Source: Candidatus Melainabacteria bacterium
GTDB taxonomy: Bacteria; Cyanobacteriota; Vampirovibrionia; Obscuribacterales; Obscuribacteraceae
Direction: 5' to 3'
NCBI GenBank assembly: GCA_003153555.1
Contig: PLZS01000041.1
Coordinates: 1-60,328 of the forward strand
DNA: 60,328 nt
The position numbers and the translations under genes were made by a program. Of this stretch, positions 42,477 to 50,929 are shown piece after piece. The number at the start of each line of letters is the position of its first letter. Position 1 is the stretch's first letter. Below the pieces are notes generated by a model, which saw nothing but the letters and a program-made list of their open reading frames with translations, ran no database searches and had not been told where the DNA came from.

Positions 42477-43568
42477 ATGACCGCACAACGCAAAGAAATC
42501 AGAGTTGCCCTGATCGGTTTCGGGCTGGCCGGGTCTGTTTTCCACGCACCGCTGATTGACTCTGTTGAAGGGCTTAAACTTAGCGCAATCGTAACAGCGA
42601 ACTCGCAACGTACAGCACAGGCGATGGGCAGTTATCCACGCGCGCAAGTTTTTTCCTCTGTCGAGGAATTGTGGCGTTCTCATTCTGATTACGACTTAGT
42701 TGTGGTGGCATCACCAAATCGATTTCATTCCGACCACGCGCGTGCCGCTCTGGAAGCTAACCTACACGTTGTTGTAGACAAACCGTTGGCTGCATCAGTA
42801 CAAGAGTGTCGCGATCTGATTGGCCTCAGTCACAAGAAAAACAAAATCCTTTCCGTGTTCCACAATCGACGCTGGGACAATGATTTCCTCACGGTGGGAA
42901 AACTGATTGAGGAGGGTACCCTCGGAAATATTACGCGCTTTGAGTCGCGCTATGAGCGCTACCGACCTGAACCAAAGGCCAACGCTTGGCGTGAATCAGC
43001 GGATTCAAAAGATGCTGGTGGACTTTTATTTGACCTTGGCAGTCACTTGATCGATCAAGCTTGCTCACTTTTCGGCGAACCTCAATCAGTTTACGCAGAG
43101 TTAGACATGCGGCGTCCAGGTGCGGAAGTTGATGACGATGTTTTTGTTGCGCTTCAATTTGCAGACGGAGTTAAAGCACACTTATGGGCAAGTTCGGTAG
43201 CCCGTATAAAAGGTCCTCGTTTCCGAGTTCTTGGTTTGAAGGGCTGTTATGAAAAGTTTGGCATTGATCCGCAGGAAGAAGCTCTAAAATCCGGCATTTT
43301 TCCAAACACTCCTGACTTTGGAAAGGAACCGGAGACCGAGTGGGGTCGGCTAAATACCTCCATTGGTAATCTTTCGTTTGACGGTAAAATTGAGACTTTG
43401 CCCGGTGTCTACAGGCAATTTTATTGTCAACTGCGTGAGGCAATAATCGGCGATGGACCAGTACCAGTTTTGCCGCAAGACGCGTTGCGCACAATGCAAA
43501 TCATTGAAGCAGCGATCAAAAGTTCTTCGACCGGGATAGTTGCTCAATTTGAAAGCTCCCGCACATGA
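42477..43568 (+). CDS. Gfo/Idh/MocA-family NAD(P)-dependent oxidoreductase
   Basis: Seen: 363 aa. The Rossmann motif VALIGFGLAGSVFHAPLI (the family's G.G..G..FHAP) opens the NAD(P) domain. LVVVASPNRFHSDHARAAL and VVDKPLAASVQEC carry the conserved xKP lysine. The C-terminal domain has FESRYERYRPEP, GGLLFDLGSHLIDQACSLFG with the catalytic-type H in DLGSHLID, and the substrate-cavity sheet. The closest style is YdgJ/YvaA-type scyllo-inositol or sugar dehydrogenases. Exact sugar unknown. Likely acts in cytoplasmic carbohydrate metabolism, near glgX. Confidence 0.9.
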   Translation: MTAQRKEIRVALIGFGLAGSVFHAPLIDSVEGLKLSAIVTANSQRTAQAMGSYPRAQVFSSVEELWRSHSDYDLVVVASPNRFHSDHARAALEANLHVVVDKPLAASVQECRDLIGLSHKKNKILSVFHNRRWDNDFLTVGKLIEEGTLGNITRFESRYERYRPEPKANAWRESADSKDAGGLLFDLGSHLIDQACSLFGEPQSVYAELDMRRPGAEVDDDVFVALQFADGVKAHLWASSVARIKGPRFRVLGLKGCYEKFGIDPQEEALKSGIFPNTPDFGKEPETEWGRLNTSIGNLSFDGKIETLPGVYRQFYCQLREAIIGDGPVPVLPQDALRTMQIIEAAIKSSSTGIVAQFESSRT

Positions 43569-43627
43569 TTTATAGTCCCCTACACTTCAGATCGTAGTTT
43601 GAAAAATCCAGCACTCATTTGGTGAAT

Positions 43628-45733
43628 ATGCACAGTTTATCCACGGAACACACAACCAGAATAACGGTTCGAACCCTGCCAGGAAAGAGCTTTCCACTGG
43701 GATCTACGAAAGATGAGCATGGAGTCAATTTTTGCATTTTTTCAAAACATTGTTCTGGAGTTGAGCTTTTACTTTTCGACGAGCCCACAGCACCGACGCC
43801 ATCAACGGTGGTTGAGCTAGATCCAATAGTGAACAAAACCGGCTTCTACTGGCATATTAGTGTGGAGGGAGTTCAGGTTGGTCAAGTCTACGCATTTAGA
43901 GTCTATGGAGAATACGAGCCTGAAAAAGGGCAACGGTTCAACTCTGAGAAAGTTCTACTTGATCCACACGCTCTCGCCGTAGTTAATTTTGAAAATTACG
44001 ATCGCGTCTCTGCCATCACCCCAGGTGACAATTGCGCTAAGGCACTGCGAGCGGTTGTGACTGACACCAAAACTTACGATTGGGAAGATGACGTTCAACT
44101 GCGCCTTCCCAATGCGGAGAGTGTGATCTATGAATTGCATGTCGGCGGCTTTACCAAACATCCAAACTCAGGTGTTTCGCCCGAAAAGCGCGGGACTTAT
44201 GCAGGACTAGTGGAAAAAATTTCATACTTGAAAGAGCTTGGTGTCACTGCCGTGGAGCTAATGCCAATTCAGCAATTTGATGAGTACGATGCTCGACCGG
44301 GCCTGAAGAATTATTGGGGATACAGTCCGCTTGCTTTCTTTGCACCACATGTCAACTACAGTTCCAATCGAGATGTATTTGGTCCGATCAATGAGTTTCG
44401 CGACATGGTCAAAGCTTTGCATCGAGCGGGCATCGAGGTGATTTTAGATGTTGTGTACAATCACACTTGCGAAGGCAACGAAACTGGCACCACTCAATCA
44501 TTCAAAGGTCTGGATAACTCTACATATTATTTGCTTGAAGACACTCGGGCTCAATACAAGAATTACAGTGGGTGCGGTAACACTCTTCGGGCTAACCACC
44601 CCGTAGTCGGCCGTCTCATTTTGGACAGTCTGCGCTACTGGGTTTCAGAAATGCACGTCGACGGTTTCCGTTTTGATCTTGCTTCAGTCCTAACCCGCGA
44701 CCATGTTGGTGAACCCAACGACATGCCGGCGATTTTGTGGACAGTCGAATCAGATCCCGTGCTTGCAGGCACAAAATTGATCGCTGAAGCGTGGGACATT
44801 GGACTTTATCAAGTCGGATTGTTTATCAATCGGAGCAATTGGTTTGGAGAATGGAATGGTCCTTTTCGCGATGACGTGCGGCGCTTCGTAAAAGGCGACA
44901 GAAAGACAACGAAAAATTTGGCCGCCCGCATTTTAGGAAGTTCGGATATTTACACAAAGCCTGATCGTGAGCCTAATCGCAGTGTTCAGTTCGTAACGTG
45001 TCATGACGGTTTTACGTTGAACGATCTCGTTTCGTACAATATGAAACACAATCAGTCTAATGGCGAATTCAACGCAGATGGTAGCAATGATAATCAAAGT
45101 TGGAACTGCGGCGTAGAAGGTCCAACCGCGGACGAAAAAATCGATGCATTACGCGAACGGCAGATCAAAAACTTTCTCACCATTCTTTTCACTTCACAGG
45201 GCACGCCGATGCTTTTGATGGGTGACGAAGTTAGACGGACTCAGCAGGGCAACAACAACGCTTATTGTCAGGATAACCAACTCAGTTGGTTCGATTGGTC
45301 TTTAGTCGAACAGCAAAAGAACATTTTGAACTTCACTAAAAAGTTGATTACCTACACCCAAGCACTCGAAATCTTTAAGGAGCGTCGGTTGCTTGTCACC
45401 GCACCAGAGTCGAATGAACCTCATCTTGTATGGCATGGCGTGGAATTGGAAGAGCCCGACCTTGGCGACGCTTCGCATAGTTTAGCTTTTACGTTGTATC
45501 ACCCGGATCATAAAGAAGAATTGCACATAATGCTGAATGCATTTTGGAAACCACTGTTTTTCGAACTTCCGAAACCAATTAGCGGATACAAATGGCATCG
45601 GATCATTGACACCTATCTGCCTCCTGGGTCCGATATTCGGTTGCCCCAGGAAGCACCGGAGGTAGTGCACAACTACTATCAGGTTCAAGCAAGGTCGTCT
45701 GTTTTGTTGATGGCGTTGCCCCCCAAGCAGTAG
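43628..45733 (+). CDS. glgX: glycogen debranching enzyme (isoamylase type)
   Basis: Seen: 701 aa from ATG 43628 (TTG 43619 in frame; no clear Shine-Dalgarno). N-terminal CBM48 ~12-115 (GKSFPLGSTKDEHGVNFCIF, YAFRVYGEYEPEKGQRFN). GH13 catalytic barrel: NYWGYSPLAFFAPHVNYS, VILDVVYNHTCEGN (region I), HVDGFRFDLASVL (nucleophile Asp, region II), LIAEAWDIG (acid Glu, region III), FVTCHDGFTLNDLVSYN (region IV). All catalytic residues are present. Reaction: hydrolyses alpha-1,6 branches of glycogen or limit dextrin. Works with the GH14 domain protein at 21.9 kb in polyglucan breakdown (inference). Confidence 0.94.
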   Translation: MHSLSTEHTTRITVRTLPGKSFPLGSTKDEHGVNFCIFSKHCSGVELLLFDEPTAPTPSTVVELDPIVNKTGFYWHISVEGVQVGQVYAFRVYGEYEPEKGQRFNSEKVLLDPHALAVVNFENYDRVSAITPGDNCAKALRAVVTDTKTYDWEDDVQLRLPNAESVIYELHVGGFTKHPNSGVSPEKRGTYAGLVEKISYLKELGVTAVELMPIQQFDEYDARPGLKNYWGYSPLAFFAPHVNYSSNRDVFGPINEFRDMVKALHRAGIEVILDVVYNHTCEGNETGTTQSFKGLDNSTYYLLEDTRAQYKNYSGCGNTLRANHPVVGRLILDSLRYWVSEMHVDGFRFDLASVLTRDHVGEPNDMPAILWTVESDPVLAGTKLIAEAWDIGLYQVGLFINRSNWFGEWNGPFRDDVRRFVKGDRKTTKNLAARILGSSDIYTKPDREPNRSVQFVTCHDGFTLNDLVSYNMKHNQSNGEFNADGSNDNQSWNCGVEGPTADEKIDALRERQIKNFLTILFTSQGTPMLLMGDEVRRTQQGNNNAYCQDNQLSWFDWSLVEQQKNILNFTKKLITYTQALEIFKERRLLVTAPESNEPHLVWHGVELEEPDLGDASHSLAFTLYHPDHKEELHIMLNAFWKPLFFELPKPISGYKWHRIIDTYLPPGSDIRLPQEAPEVVHNYYQVQARSSVLLMALPPKQ

Positions 45734-45737
45734 TTCT

Positions 45738-45919
45738 CTATTTTTTCTCGTTGTTTTCGATCGATTTCTTTGGCGAATCCACTATTCGACCGGCAGCTGC
45801 GGCTCCACCGATTACAGCGTCAGCTGCACGTCGAACAGCATCACCGGATCTGAGACCACCAATTGCCGCTTCTACGCGATCTCACCGTTGCGATCTAAAT
45901 CCAATTCCAAACCCGCAGG
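45738..45919 (-). pseudogene. frameshifted remnant of a small EF-hand-like protein
   Basis: Seen on the minus strand: PAGLELDLDRNGEIA (a DLDRNGEI calcium-loop-like sequence) ends in a stop; one frame over the text continues VEAAIGGLRSGDAVRRAADA, VIGGAAAAGRIVDSPKK and ends KKSIENNEKK at a TAG. The two pieces meet without a gap, so a single-base deletion in a small gene is likely. No start codon remains. The plus-strand frame over the same bases is Ser/Ala/Pro-rich and unconvincing. Confidence 0.35.
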
Positions 45920-45969
45920 TCACTCAACTCGATATGATATATCTAGATTGTTGAACTAAAGGGCTGCGA

Positions 45970-46770
45970 ATGGATCCTCTACCGAATCGTTACGATGAGC
46001 AGACTGAGGAAACTCCCGTCGCGAATCCTCATCTGATAGTGGAGCAGGAAAAATACTGCTCTCTTCAAATCGTTGAACAGACCGAACCGAATTCTTTACC
46101 AATCGTGGATCGCAGACCATGGAAACAGCGCCGATTCACAGTCAATTCCAAATTTCATACGGATGTTAGTAACTACAAGTCTTATGCTTCTATCGGGAGA
46201 CGAGTACAAGCTTATCTTATAGATTGGTTTATCGTGACTGTTATCGGAACTTGTTTGGTATCAGCATACATCGCCACCGTACTAGGCGTCGTTCTGTCGC
46301 GTCCAGACCATCTATTCCAGTTTCTGATGATTACATGCTATGAGTTTTTGATTTACGCTATTGGAACGGCAGTTCCGATTGTGTCATCAATTATTCCCCT
46401 GCTCTTTCTCCAAAACCTATTGGCGACTTTTACGCGACATGATTATCAGTCAAAACCTGAAGTTTTGTTTGTTCTACTTCTCCTTTACGTATTTCCATGT
46501 GTGCTCGATGCCTTATACAGAGCTTGCATGGAAAGCTCGCCTACGCAAGCAACGCTAGGTAAAATGATGATGCGGATATACGTAGTGGACCAAGTCGGAA
46601 AAAGGTTGACTTTGCGGCGCGCGCTAATCAGACATTTTAGTAAGTCCATTTGCATTTTATCTGCGTTCAAAAGGATTTTGAACCCAACAGTTAAAACCCG
46701 GCAGGAACCTCACGATAAAATTAGTGGCACTGTTGTGCTAAGAGAGAGGGGCGCTGATGACAACTTGTAG
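45970..46770 (+). CDS. RDD-family membrane protein
   Basis: Seen: 266 aa. A polar ~75-residue N-terminus is followed by YASIGRRVQAYLIDWFIVTV, the R..A...D first helix of RDD proteins. Further TM segments lie at ~113-135 and ~163-185. The third conserved part is TQATLGKMMMRIYVVDQVGK then RLTLRRALIRH. The end, PHDKISGTVVL, matches the family's final DK..GT.VV motif. RDD proteins are small multi-pass membrane proteins, some implicated in Na+/H+ antiport or envelope processes. Role here unknown. Confidence 0.85.
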   Translation: MDPLPNRYDEQTEETPVANPHLIVEQEKYCSLQIVEQTEPNSLPIVDRRPWKQRRFTVNSKFHTDVSNYKSYASIGRRVQAYLIDWFIVTVIGTCLVSAYIATVLGVVLSRPDHLFQFLMITCYEFLIYAIGTAVPIVSSIIPLLFLQNLLATFTRHDYQSKPEVLFVLLLLYVFPCVLDALYRACMESSPTQATLGKMMMRIYVVDQVGKRLTLRRALIRHFSKSICILSAFKRILNPTVKTRQEPHDKISGTVVLRERGADDNL

Positions 46771-46777
46771 CTTCCAC

Positions 46778-47031
46778 GTTTAATGTCCATGATCGTTCCG
46801 GTGCGGCCACTGCCACCATGCCTGGTGCCAGTGTCTACTCCGCAACAAAGCAGCGCTCGACACCTTAACCAGAGTTTGGGCTCAAGACCTCGGCAAGAGA
46901 AAGATCACTGTAAATTGCGTTTCGCCAGGAACAACTGCGACAGAGATGTTGCAAAAAGGACTTCCTGAAGAAGCTAAGCAAATGATGTGACTGGTCACGT
47001 GCTGAATTGTGATGGCGGGATTAACTTCTAG
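46778..47031 (+). pseudogene. remnant of a short-chain dehydrogenase/reductase
   Basis: Seen in successive frames: SGAATATMPGASVYSATK (the SDR catalytic YxxxK), one base lost, then AALDTLTRVWAQDLGKRKIT, VNCVSPGTTATEMLQKGLPE and AKQMM. A deletion of ~35 codons follows, then VTGHVLNCDGGINF and TAG, the normal SDR C-terminus. The N-terminal Rossmann half is absent. Clearly a dead SDR gene with at least one frameshift and one deletion. 47032-47167 shows nothing else. Confidence 0.75.
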
Positions 47032-47167
47032 AACTTTTGGAAGCTGCGGGTATCTACGATCGCAGAAAGAGGCTTCGAGTAGCCGCTTTTCAAAACAACC
47101 GAGTAAGTTCAAAGAGCGTAGCTGCGGAAATTAGCTGCGCTTAATGATGTAGCCAAGGAAATATCCC

Positions 47168-48676
47168 GTGGGCGCAGAATTGCCTGTAAAATTGGGTAAG
47201 GTTTTAGTAAGAGTGGCTCTTTCCCCGGCGAACACCATGACAAACACGAATTGGCAAAAATATAAGACCTCTGGCGAGCAAGCGCTGACCAGAGGATCAT
47301 TGGTAGAAGCTGAGTCCATGTGGCTTGCCGCCCTGGAGGAGTCCGAGGATTTTCCAGAAGACGACATGCGCAGGGCGATCACTTATGAGGGTTTATCGGA
47401 AGCATACTTCCGGCAGGGAAGAAACAAGGATGCTGAGATCTGTTGTCGGCGATTGTTGAGCCTCTATCGAAGAGTGCATGGACCCGAACATATCGATGTC
47501 GCGATTACATCAAGCAATCTCGCTATGTTATTGCACATGAATCATAATTTTGCCGACGCAGAGCCCCTCTACAAGCAGTCGATAGCGATTAAGACAAAGG
47601 TTCTCGGTGCCAACCACCCGGATGTTATGCGACTCTTGGAAGGTTACGCAGATTTGCTGATGAAAACGCACCGCGAAGCCGAAGCAAAACATTTGCAGGT
47701 TTGCGCCCAGGGAATGTCGACTGGCAAATGGGATCGAACCAAAATGGAACTGCCTGCCTTGCGGGCAACAGTAACAACTGCCCAGCAGCAGGCTAATACT
47801 ACACAGCCCAAGGCTGAGCAGCCTTATCAGCAACAGCCAGGTTCCGCATCATCGCAGAGAGCGCCATCACCTCAAGTGAAAGCCGCGCCGTCACCTCCTC
47901 CTATTTTGGCGCCGTCGGCTCCAAATGCCAACACAAATGGACAGAGCGGTCCCAACCCAATAAATTGGTTTGTATATAAGGAATTTGCCGAGGAGGGTTT
48001 GCGTCGGGGTCTTATGCAGGTAGCTGAGACCCAGTGGCGCGCTGCCGTCGAGGAAGCGGAAAGACAGAAACTTGATAAACAAAAATTGGCTTATGCGCTC
48101 GATTCGCTGGCCGATATTCTTTGTCGAATTAAGAAGTACGACGAAGCCGAGACACTAATGACCAGATGCATCGGTATTAAGACGGAAGCGCTCGGGCAGT
48201 TCCATCCCTTGGTGGCGATGAGTGTTTCCACGTTAGCCCGTTTGTATTATCTGCAGAAGAATTATTTGATGGCGGAATCGCTAATGGGCGATTGCATAGA
48301 GATTTACGAGAAAGGTCTAGGCGACCACACCGAAACAGCCAGTGCTTTGTATAACTTTGCGATGATTTATCACCAGCAAATGAAACTGCAAGAAGCGGAG
48401 TCTGTATACCGCAAGTGTTGGGAGATGCGCAAACGGATGCTCGGACCAGAACATCCTGACACCAAAAAAGTATTTGACAATTATGCCAAAATTTTAGCTG
48501 CTAAGAAACCAATAATTCCAGTCAAGCCTCAACCAATCAAGCCTCAACAAGCTAAGCCAGAGGTCGCATCCGCGCATACCAAATTTAGCTCTCCTGGCGA
48601 ACAGGCTATTACTGGTTCGTGGAAAATTCTGGAACTGCCGGATATAATGCGGCTCAACCCAGACGACAAACAATAA
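47168..48676 (+). CDS. kinesin-light-chain-like TPR protein
   Basis: Seen: 502 aa from GTG 47168, supported by AAGGA 8 nt upstream (ATG 47237 in frame). Two TPR blocks flank a Pro/Gln/Ala-rich linker (~215-265). Block 1: SGEQALTRGSLVEAESMWLA, ITYEGLSEAYFRQGRNKDAE, AITSSNLAMLLHMNHNFADA. Block 2: AEEGLRRGLMQVAETQWRAA, YALDSLADILCRIKKYDEAE, SALYNFAMIYHQQMKLQEAE. GPEHPDTKK is typical of the family. Soluble protein-interaction scaffold; partner unknown. 26 bp upstream of argC on the same strand, so possibly co-transcribed with it. Confidence 0.82.
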   Translation: MGAELPVKLGKVLVRVALSPANTMTNTNWQKYKTSGEQALTRGSLVEAESMWLAALEESEDFPEDDMRRAITYEGLSEAYFRQGRNKDAEICCRRLLSLYRRVHGPEHIDVAITSSNLAMLLHMNHNFADAEPLYKQSIAIKTKVLGANHPDVMRLLEGYADLLMKTHREAEAKHLQVCAQGMSTGKWDRTKMELPALRATVTTAQQQANTTQPKAEQPYQQQPGSASSQRAPSPQVKAAPSPPPILAPSAPNANTNGQSGPNPINWFVYKEFAEEGLRRGLMQVAETQWRAAVEEAERQKLDKQKLAYALDSLADILCRIKKYDEAETLMTRCIGIKTEALGQFHPLVAMSVSTLARLYYLQKNYLMAESLMGDCIEIYEKGLGDHTETASALYNFAMIYHQQMKLQEAESVYRKCWEMRKRMLGPEHPDTKKVFDNYAKILAAKKPIIPVKPQPIKPQQAKPEVASAHTKFSSPGEQAITGSWKILELPDIMRLNPDDKQ

Positions 48677-48702
48677 CGGCATACAAGGCGAAAGACTAAG
48701 GC

Positions 48703-49758
48703 ATGAAAAAGGTTGCGGTTGTCGGTGCTACCGGCTATACGGGACAGGAGTTGATTCGGCTTCTTCTCCAACACGAAAAGGTGAATTTGCATACCGCTGT
48801 TTCGCAGAGCAGTGGTGGCAAAAAACTTGCGGACGTTTATCCAAGTCTTGCTAAGTTCACTGACCTGACTCTCAGCGCTGCACACGTTGAAGATGTCGCT
48901 GACAACGTTGACTTGATTTTTATGGCTCTTCCTCATGGAATTGCCGCCAAGACTGTGACTAAAAAAGTTTTGGATAAGTGCGCTGTCATCGATCTTGGTG
49001 CCGATTTTCGTTTGCAAAACACCAAGGAATATGAGCAATGGTACGAATACAAACACCCGAACAAGAGCATTGTTAAAGAGGCTGTTTATGGGCTTCCTGA
49101 ACTGAATCGAGCGCGCATAAAAGGTGCCAGATTGATTGCCAATCCCGGCTGTTATGCCACCTGCTCGATACTTGCACTTTCACCATTATTGAAAGCTCAA
49201 GTGATTGATCTTGAGTCAATCATAGTTGACGGAAAGTCTGGAGTTTCTGGAGCAGGAAGATCGCTTGCCCTAGGATCACATTTTGATGAGTGCAATGAAT
49301 CGATCAAGGCCTACAAGGTTGGCTGTCATCGCCACACTCCGGAGATTGAGCAGGAACTTTCGCTTCAGGCTGGTGAGGCAGTGCTAATTTCCTTTACACC
49401 ACACTTGGTGCCGATGAACAGAGGCATCTTAATAACTAGTTATTCCATTCTCAATCGGGACATGACTGAAGACGAGGTTTTTGAAATATATAGGTCTGCT
49501 TATGCTAAAGAGCCGTTCATCAGGTTGTTCGATGTGCCCGGCGATGAGTATCGCTTTCCTGAAACCAGGTGGGTGAAGGGCTCAAACTTCTGCGATATTG
49601 GATTGACTGTAGACGCCAGAACTGACCGGGTCATAGTCATCGGTGCCATCGACAATCTGATCAAAGGAGCGGCTGGACAAGCAATCCAGAACATGAATAT
49701 CATGTTCGGTTGGGATGAGTCTGCGGGACTGAGGCAAGCGCCCATTTTTCCAACTTGA
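48703..49758 (+). CDS. argC: N-acetyl-gamma-glutamyl-phosphate reductase
   Basis: Seen: 351 aa. NADP motif GATGYTGQE (8-16), ALPHGIAAKTV, IDLGADFRL, GLPELNRARIKGARLIANPG with catalytic Cys150 in NPGCYATCS, VSGAGRSLALGSHFDE, GCHRHTPEIEQEL and FTPHLVPMNRGI. Full-length and intact. Reaction: reduces N-acetylglutamyl-5-phosphate to the semialdehyde, the third step of arginine (ornithine) synthesis, using NADPH. argB, the preceding step, follows 244 bp later behind its own promoter. Confidence 0.96.
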   Translation: MKKVAVVGATGYTGQELIRLLLQHEKVNLHTAVSQSSGGKKLADVYPSLAKFTDLTLSAAHVEDVADNVDLIFMALPHGIAAKTVTKKVLDKCAVIDLGADFRLQNTKEYEQWYEYKHPNKSIVKEAVYGLPELNRARIKGARLIANPGCYATCSILALSPLLKAQVIDLESIIVDGKSGVSGAGRSLALGSHFDECNESIKAYKVGCHRHTPEIEQELSLQAGEAVLISFTPHLVPMNRGILITSYSILNRDMTEDEVFEIYRSAYAKEPFIRLFDVPGDEYRFPETRWVKGSNFCDIGLTVDARTDRVIVIGAIDNLIKGAAGQAIQNMNIMFGWDESAGLRQAPIFPT

Positions 49759-49776
49759 TCACAACTTAACGTATTG

Positions 49777-49806
49777 TTGACAGATTTGCCAAGTGGGATG
49801 TAATCT
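49777..49806 (+). promoter_or_regulatory. sigma-70-type promoter before argB
   Basis: Seen: TTGACA (49777-49782), 18 bp, TAATCT (49801-49806). Predicted start near 49813, giving a ~190-nt leader to argB. Confidence 0.55.
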
Positions 49807-49839
49807 GCAAAAGTTGATTCGCGTATTCTATATAAGAAA

Positions 49840-49917
49840 ATGACCTTCAGTGCTCTTAACTTCAACCGCCACTCCTTCCGACGTACCAAGCGCTCGGGGA
49901 AAATATGGCTGTGTTGA
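49840..49917 (+). CDS. candidate arginine-codon-rich leader peptide of argB
   Basis: Seen: ATG 49840 opens 25 codons, MTFSALNFNRHSFRRTKRSG then KIWLC and TGA. Four Arg codons (codons 10, 14, 15, 18) cluster immediately before and inside segment 1 of the downstream hairpins. Known: amino-acid operons are often controlled by ribosome stalling on leader codons for the product. Inference: an arginine-sensing leader. Weakness: only a poor AAGAAA precedes the ATG. Confidence 0.4.
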   Translation: MTFSALNFNRHSFRRTKRSGKIWLC

Positions 49918-49971
49918 TGTTAATCCACCATCCAAATTTTAGATCCCCGAGCGCCTAACGGACTCGGGGAT
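49890..49971 (+). promoter_or_regulatory. mutually exclusive hairpins in the argB leader
   Basis: Seen: segment 1 GCGCTCGGGGA (49890-49900) pairs perfectly with segment 2 TCCCCGAGCGC (49944-49954). Segment 2 in ATCCCCGAG (49943-49951) can instead pair perfectly with segment 3 CTCGGGGAT (49963-49971). The two structures share segment 2 and cannot coexist. No U-run follows either, so the output (termination, Rho access or translation of argB) is unclear. Confidence 0.55.
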
Positions 49972-50002
49972 ATTTGTATGCTCAGGTAGGAGTGATGAAG
50001 AA

Positions 50003-50929
50003 ATGACATTATCTAATTTAGACGGCTCCACAAGACCGACTCTGCAATTTTCTTCGAGATTTTCAGGTGACAATGACATGCTCAATTCGATGGATGGAAA
50101 AGTAGTAGTAGTAAAGTTCGGCGGTAACGCGATCGGCAATGAAGCTGTGTTCGATTCGTTGATCGAGGATACGATTGAACTTTTGAAGTTGGGTGTCAAA
50201 GTTATTGTCGTTCATGGTGGTGGCACCGCGGTGAATGATGCTCTGGCGGCAATCGGAAAGAAAACTGAAAAGATCAACGGACTTCGTGTAACAGACAGCG
50301 AAACTTTGGAAATCGCAGTCAAAACGTTCATGTCCATCAATGAAATGCTGACTGAGAAGCTGCGTCAAAGGGGGGTGCAGAGTTTGAGCTTTTGTTCGAA
50401 CTCGGCTAATCCGATTATCACAAAAAAGATGTTGATGCAGGACAAAGATGGCAAGCCAGTTGACCTTGGCTGGGTCGGTGAAATCGTCAGCGTTGAATCT
50501 GCTAGTTTGGAAAGTTGGCTTTGGGCCGGTTGGGTGCCGATTATTTCGCCTATCGGGAGAGACTTGGAAGGAAACTACTTCAACATCAACGCTGACCATG
50601 CGGCATTAGCGATCGCGACGCACTTGCAAGCGGATGGTCTGATCTTCCTGACTGACGTTCCGGGAGTAATGAAGGATCTAAACGATCCAACCTCGAGAAT
50701 CAAACATCTAACGCCATCTGGTGCTCAGAAGTTCATCGATCAGGGAACCATTAGCGGTGGCATGTTGCCAAAGATAAAAAGTTGTGTGGCGGGCATACAG
50801 GGTGGAGTCGACAAGATTGCTATCTTGAATAGCTTTGAGCCACATTCTTTGATAAATGGATTTAAGGCACCACAAGACATTGGCACGTTGATTACCGCGG
50901 ATGGTGCCTTAGAGCAAGTGCCACAATAA
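50003..50929 (+). CDS. argB: acetylglutamate kinase
   Basis: Seen: 308 aa. VVVVKFGGNAIG with Lys38, VIVVHGGGTAVNDAL, INGLRVTDSETLEIA, LGWVGEIVSV, INADHAALAIATHLQADGLI, FLTDVPGV and GTISGGMLPKIKSC: the amino-acid-kinase fold with ArgB-specific NGLRVTD and GGM.PK. The usual HGGGP.I is HGGGTAV, a mild change. A ~30-residue N-terminal extension is present; ATG 50078 would remove it. An N-terminal extension is known in arginine-sensitive ArgB, so feedback inhibition is possible. AGGAG lies 10 nt upstream; ATGAAGAAATGA just before overlaps the start. Reaction: phosphorylates N-acetylglutamate. Its last 21 bp overlap the convergent gene. Confidence 0.93.
   Translation: MTLSNLDGSTRPTLQFSSRFSGDNDMLNSMDGKVVVVKFGGNAIGNEAVFDSLIEDTIELLKLGVKVIVVHGGGTAVNDALAAIGKKTEKINGLRVTDSETLEIAVKTFMSINEMLTEKLRQRGVQSLSFCSNSANPIITKKMLMQDKDGKPVDLGWVGEIVSVESASLESWLWAGWVPIISPIGRDLEGNYFNINADHAALAIATHLQADGLIFLTDVPGVMKDLNDPTSRIKHLTPSGAQKFIDQGTISGGMLPKIKSCVAGIQGGVDKIAILNSFEPHSLINGFKAPQDIGTLITADGALEQVPQ

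Noticed and set aside
45751..45954. Plus-strand Ser/Ala/Pro-rich small frame
   Set aside because: Composition looks antisense; the minus strand gives recognisable remnant protein sequence instead.
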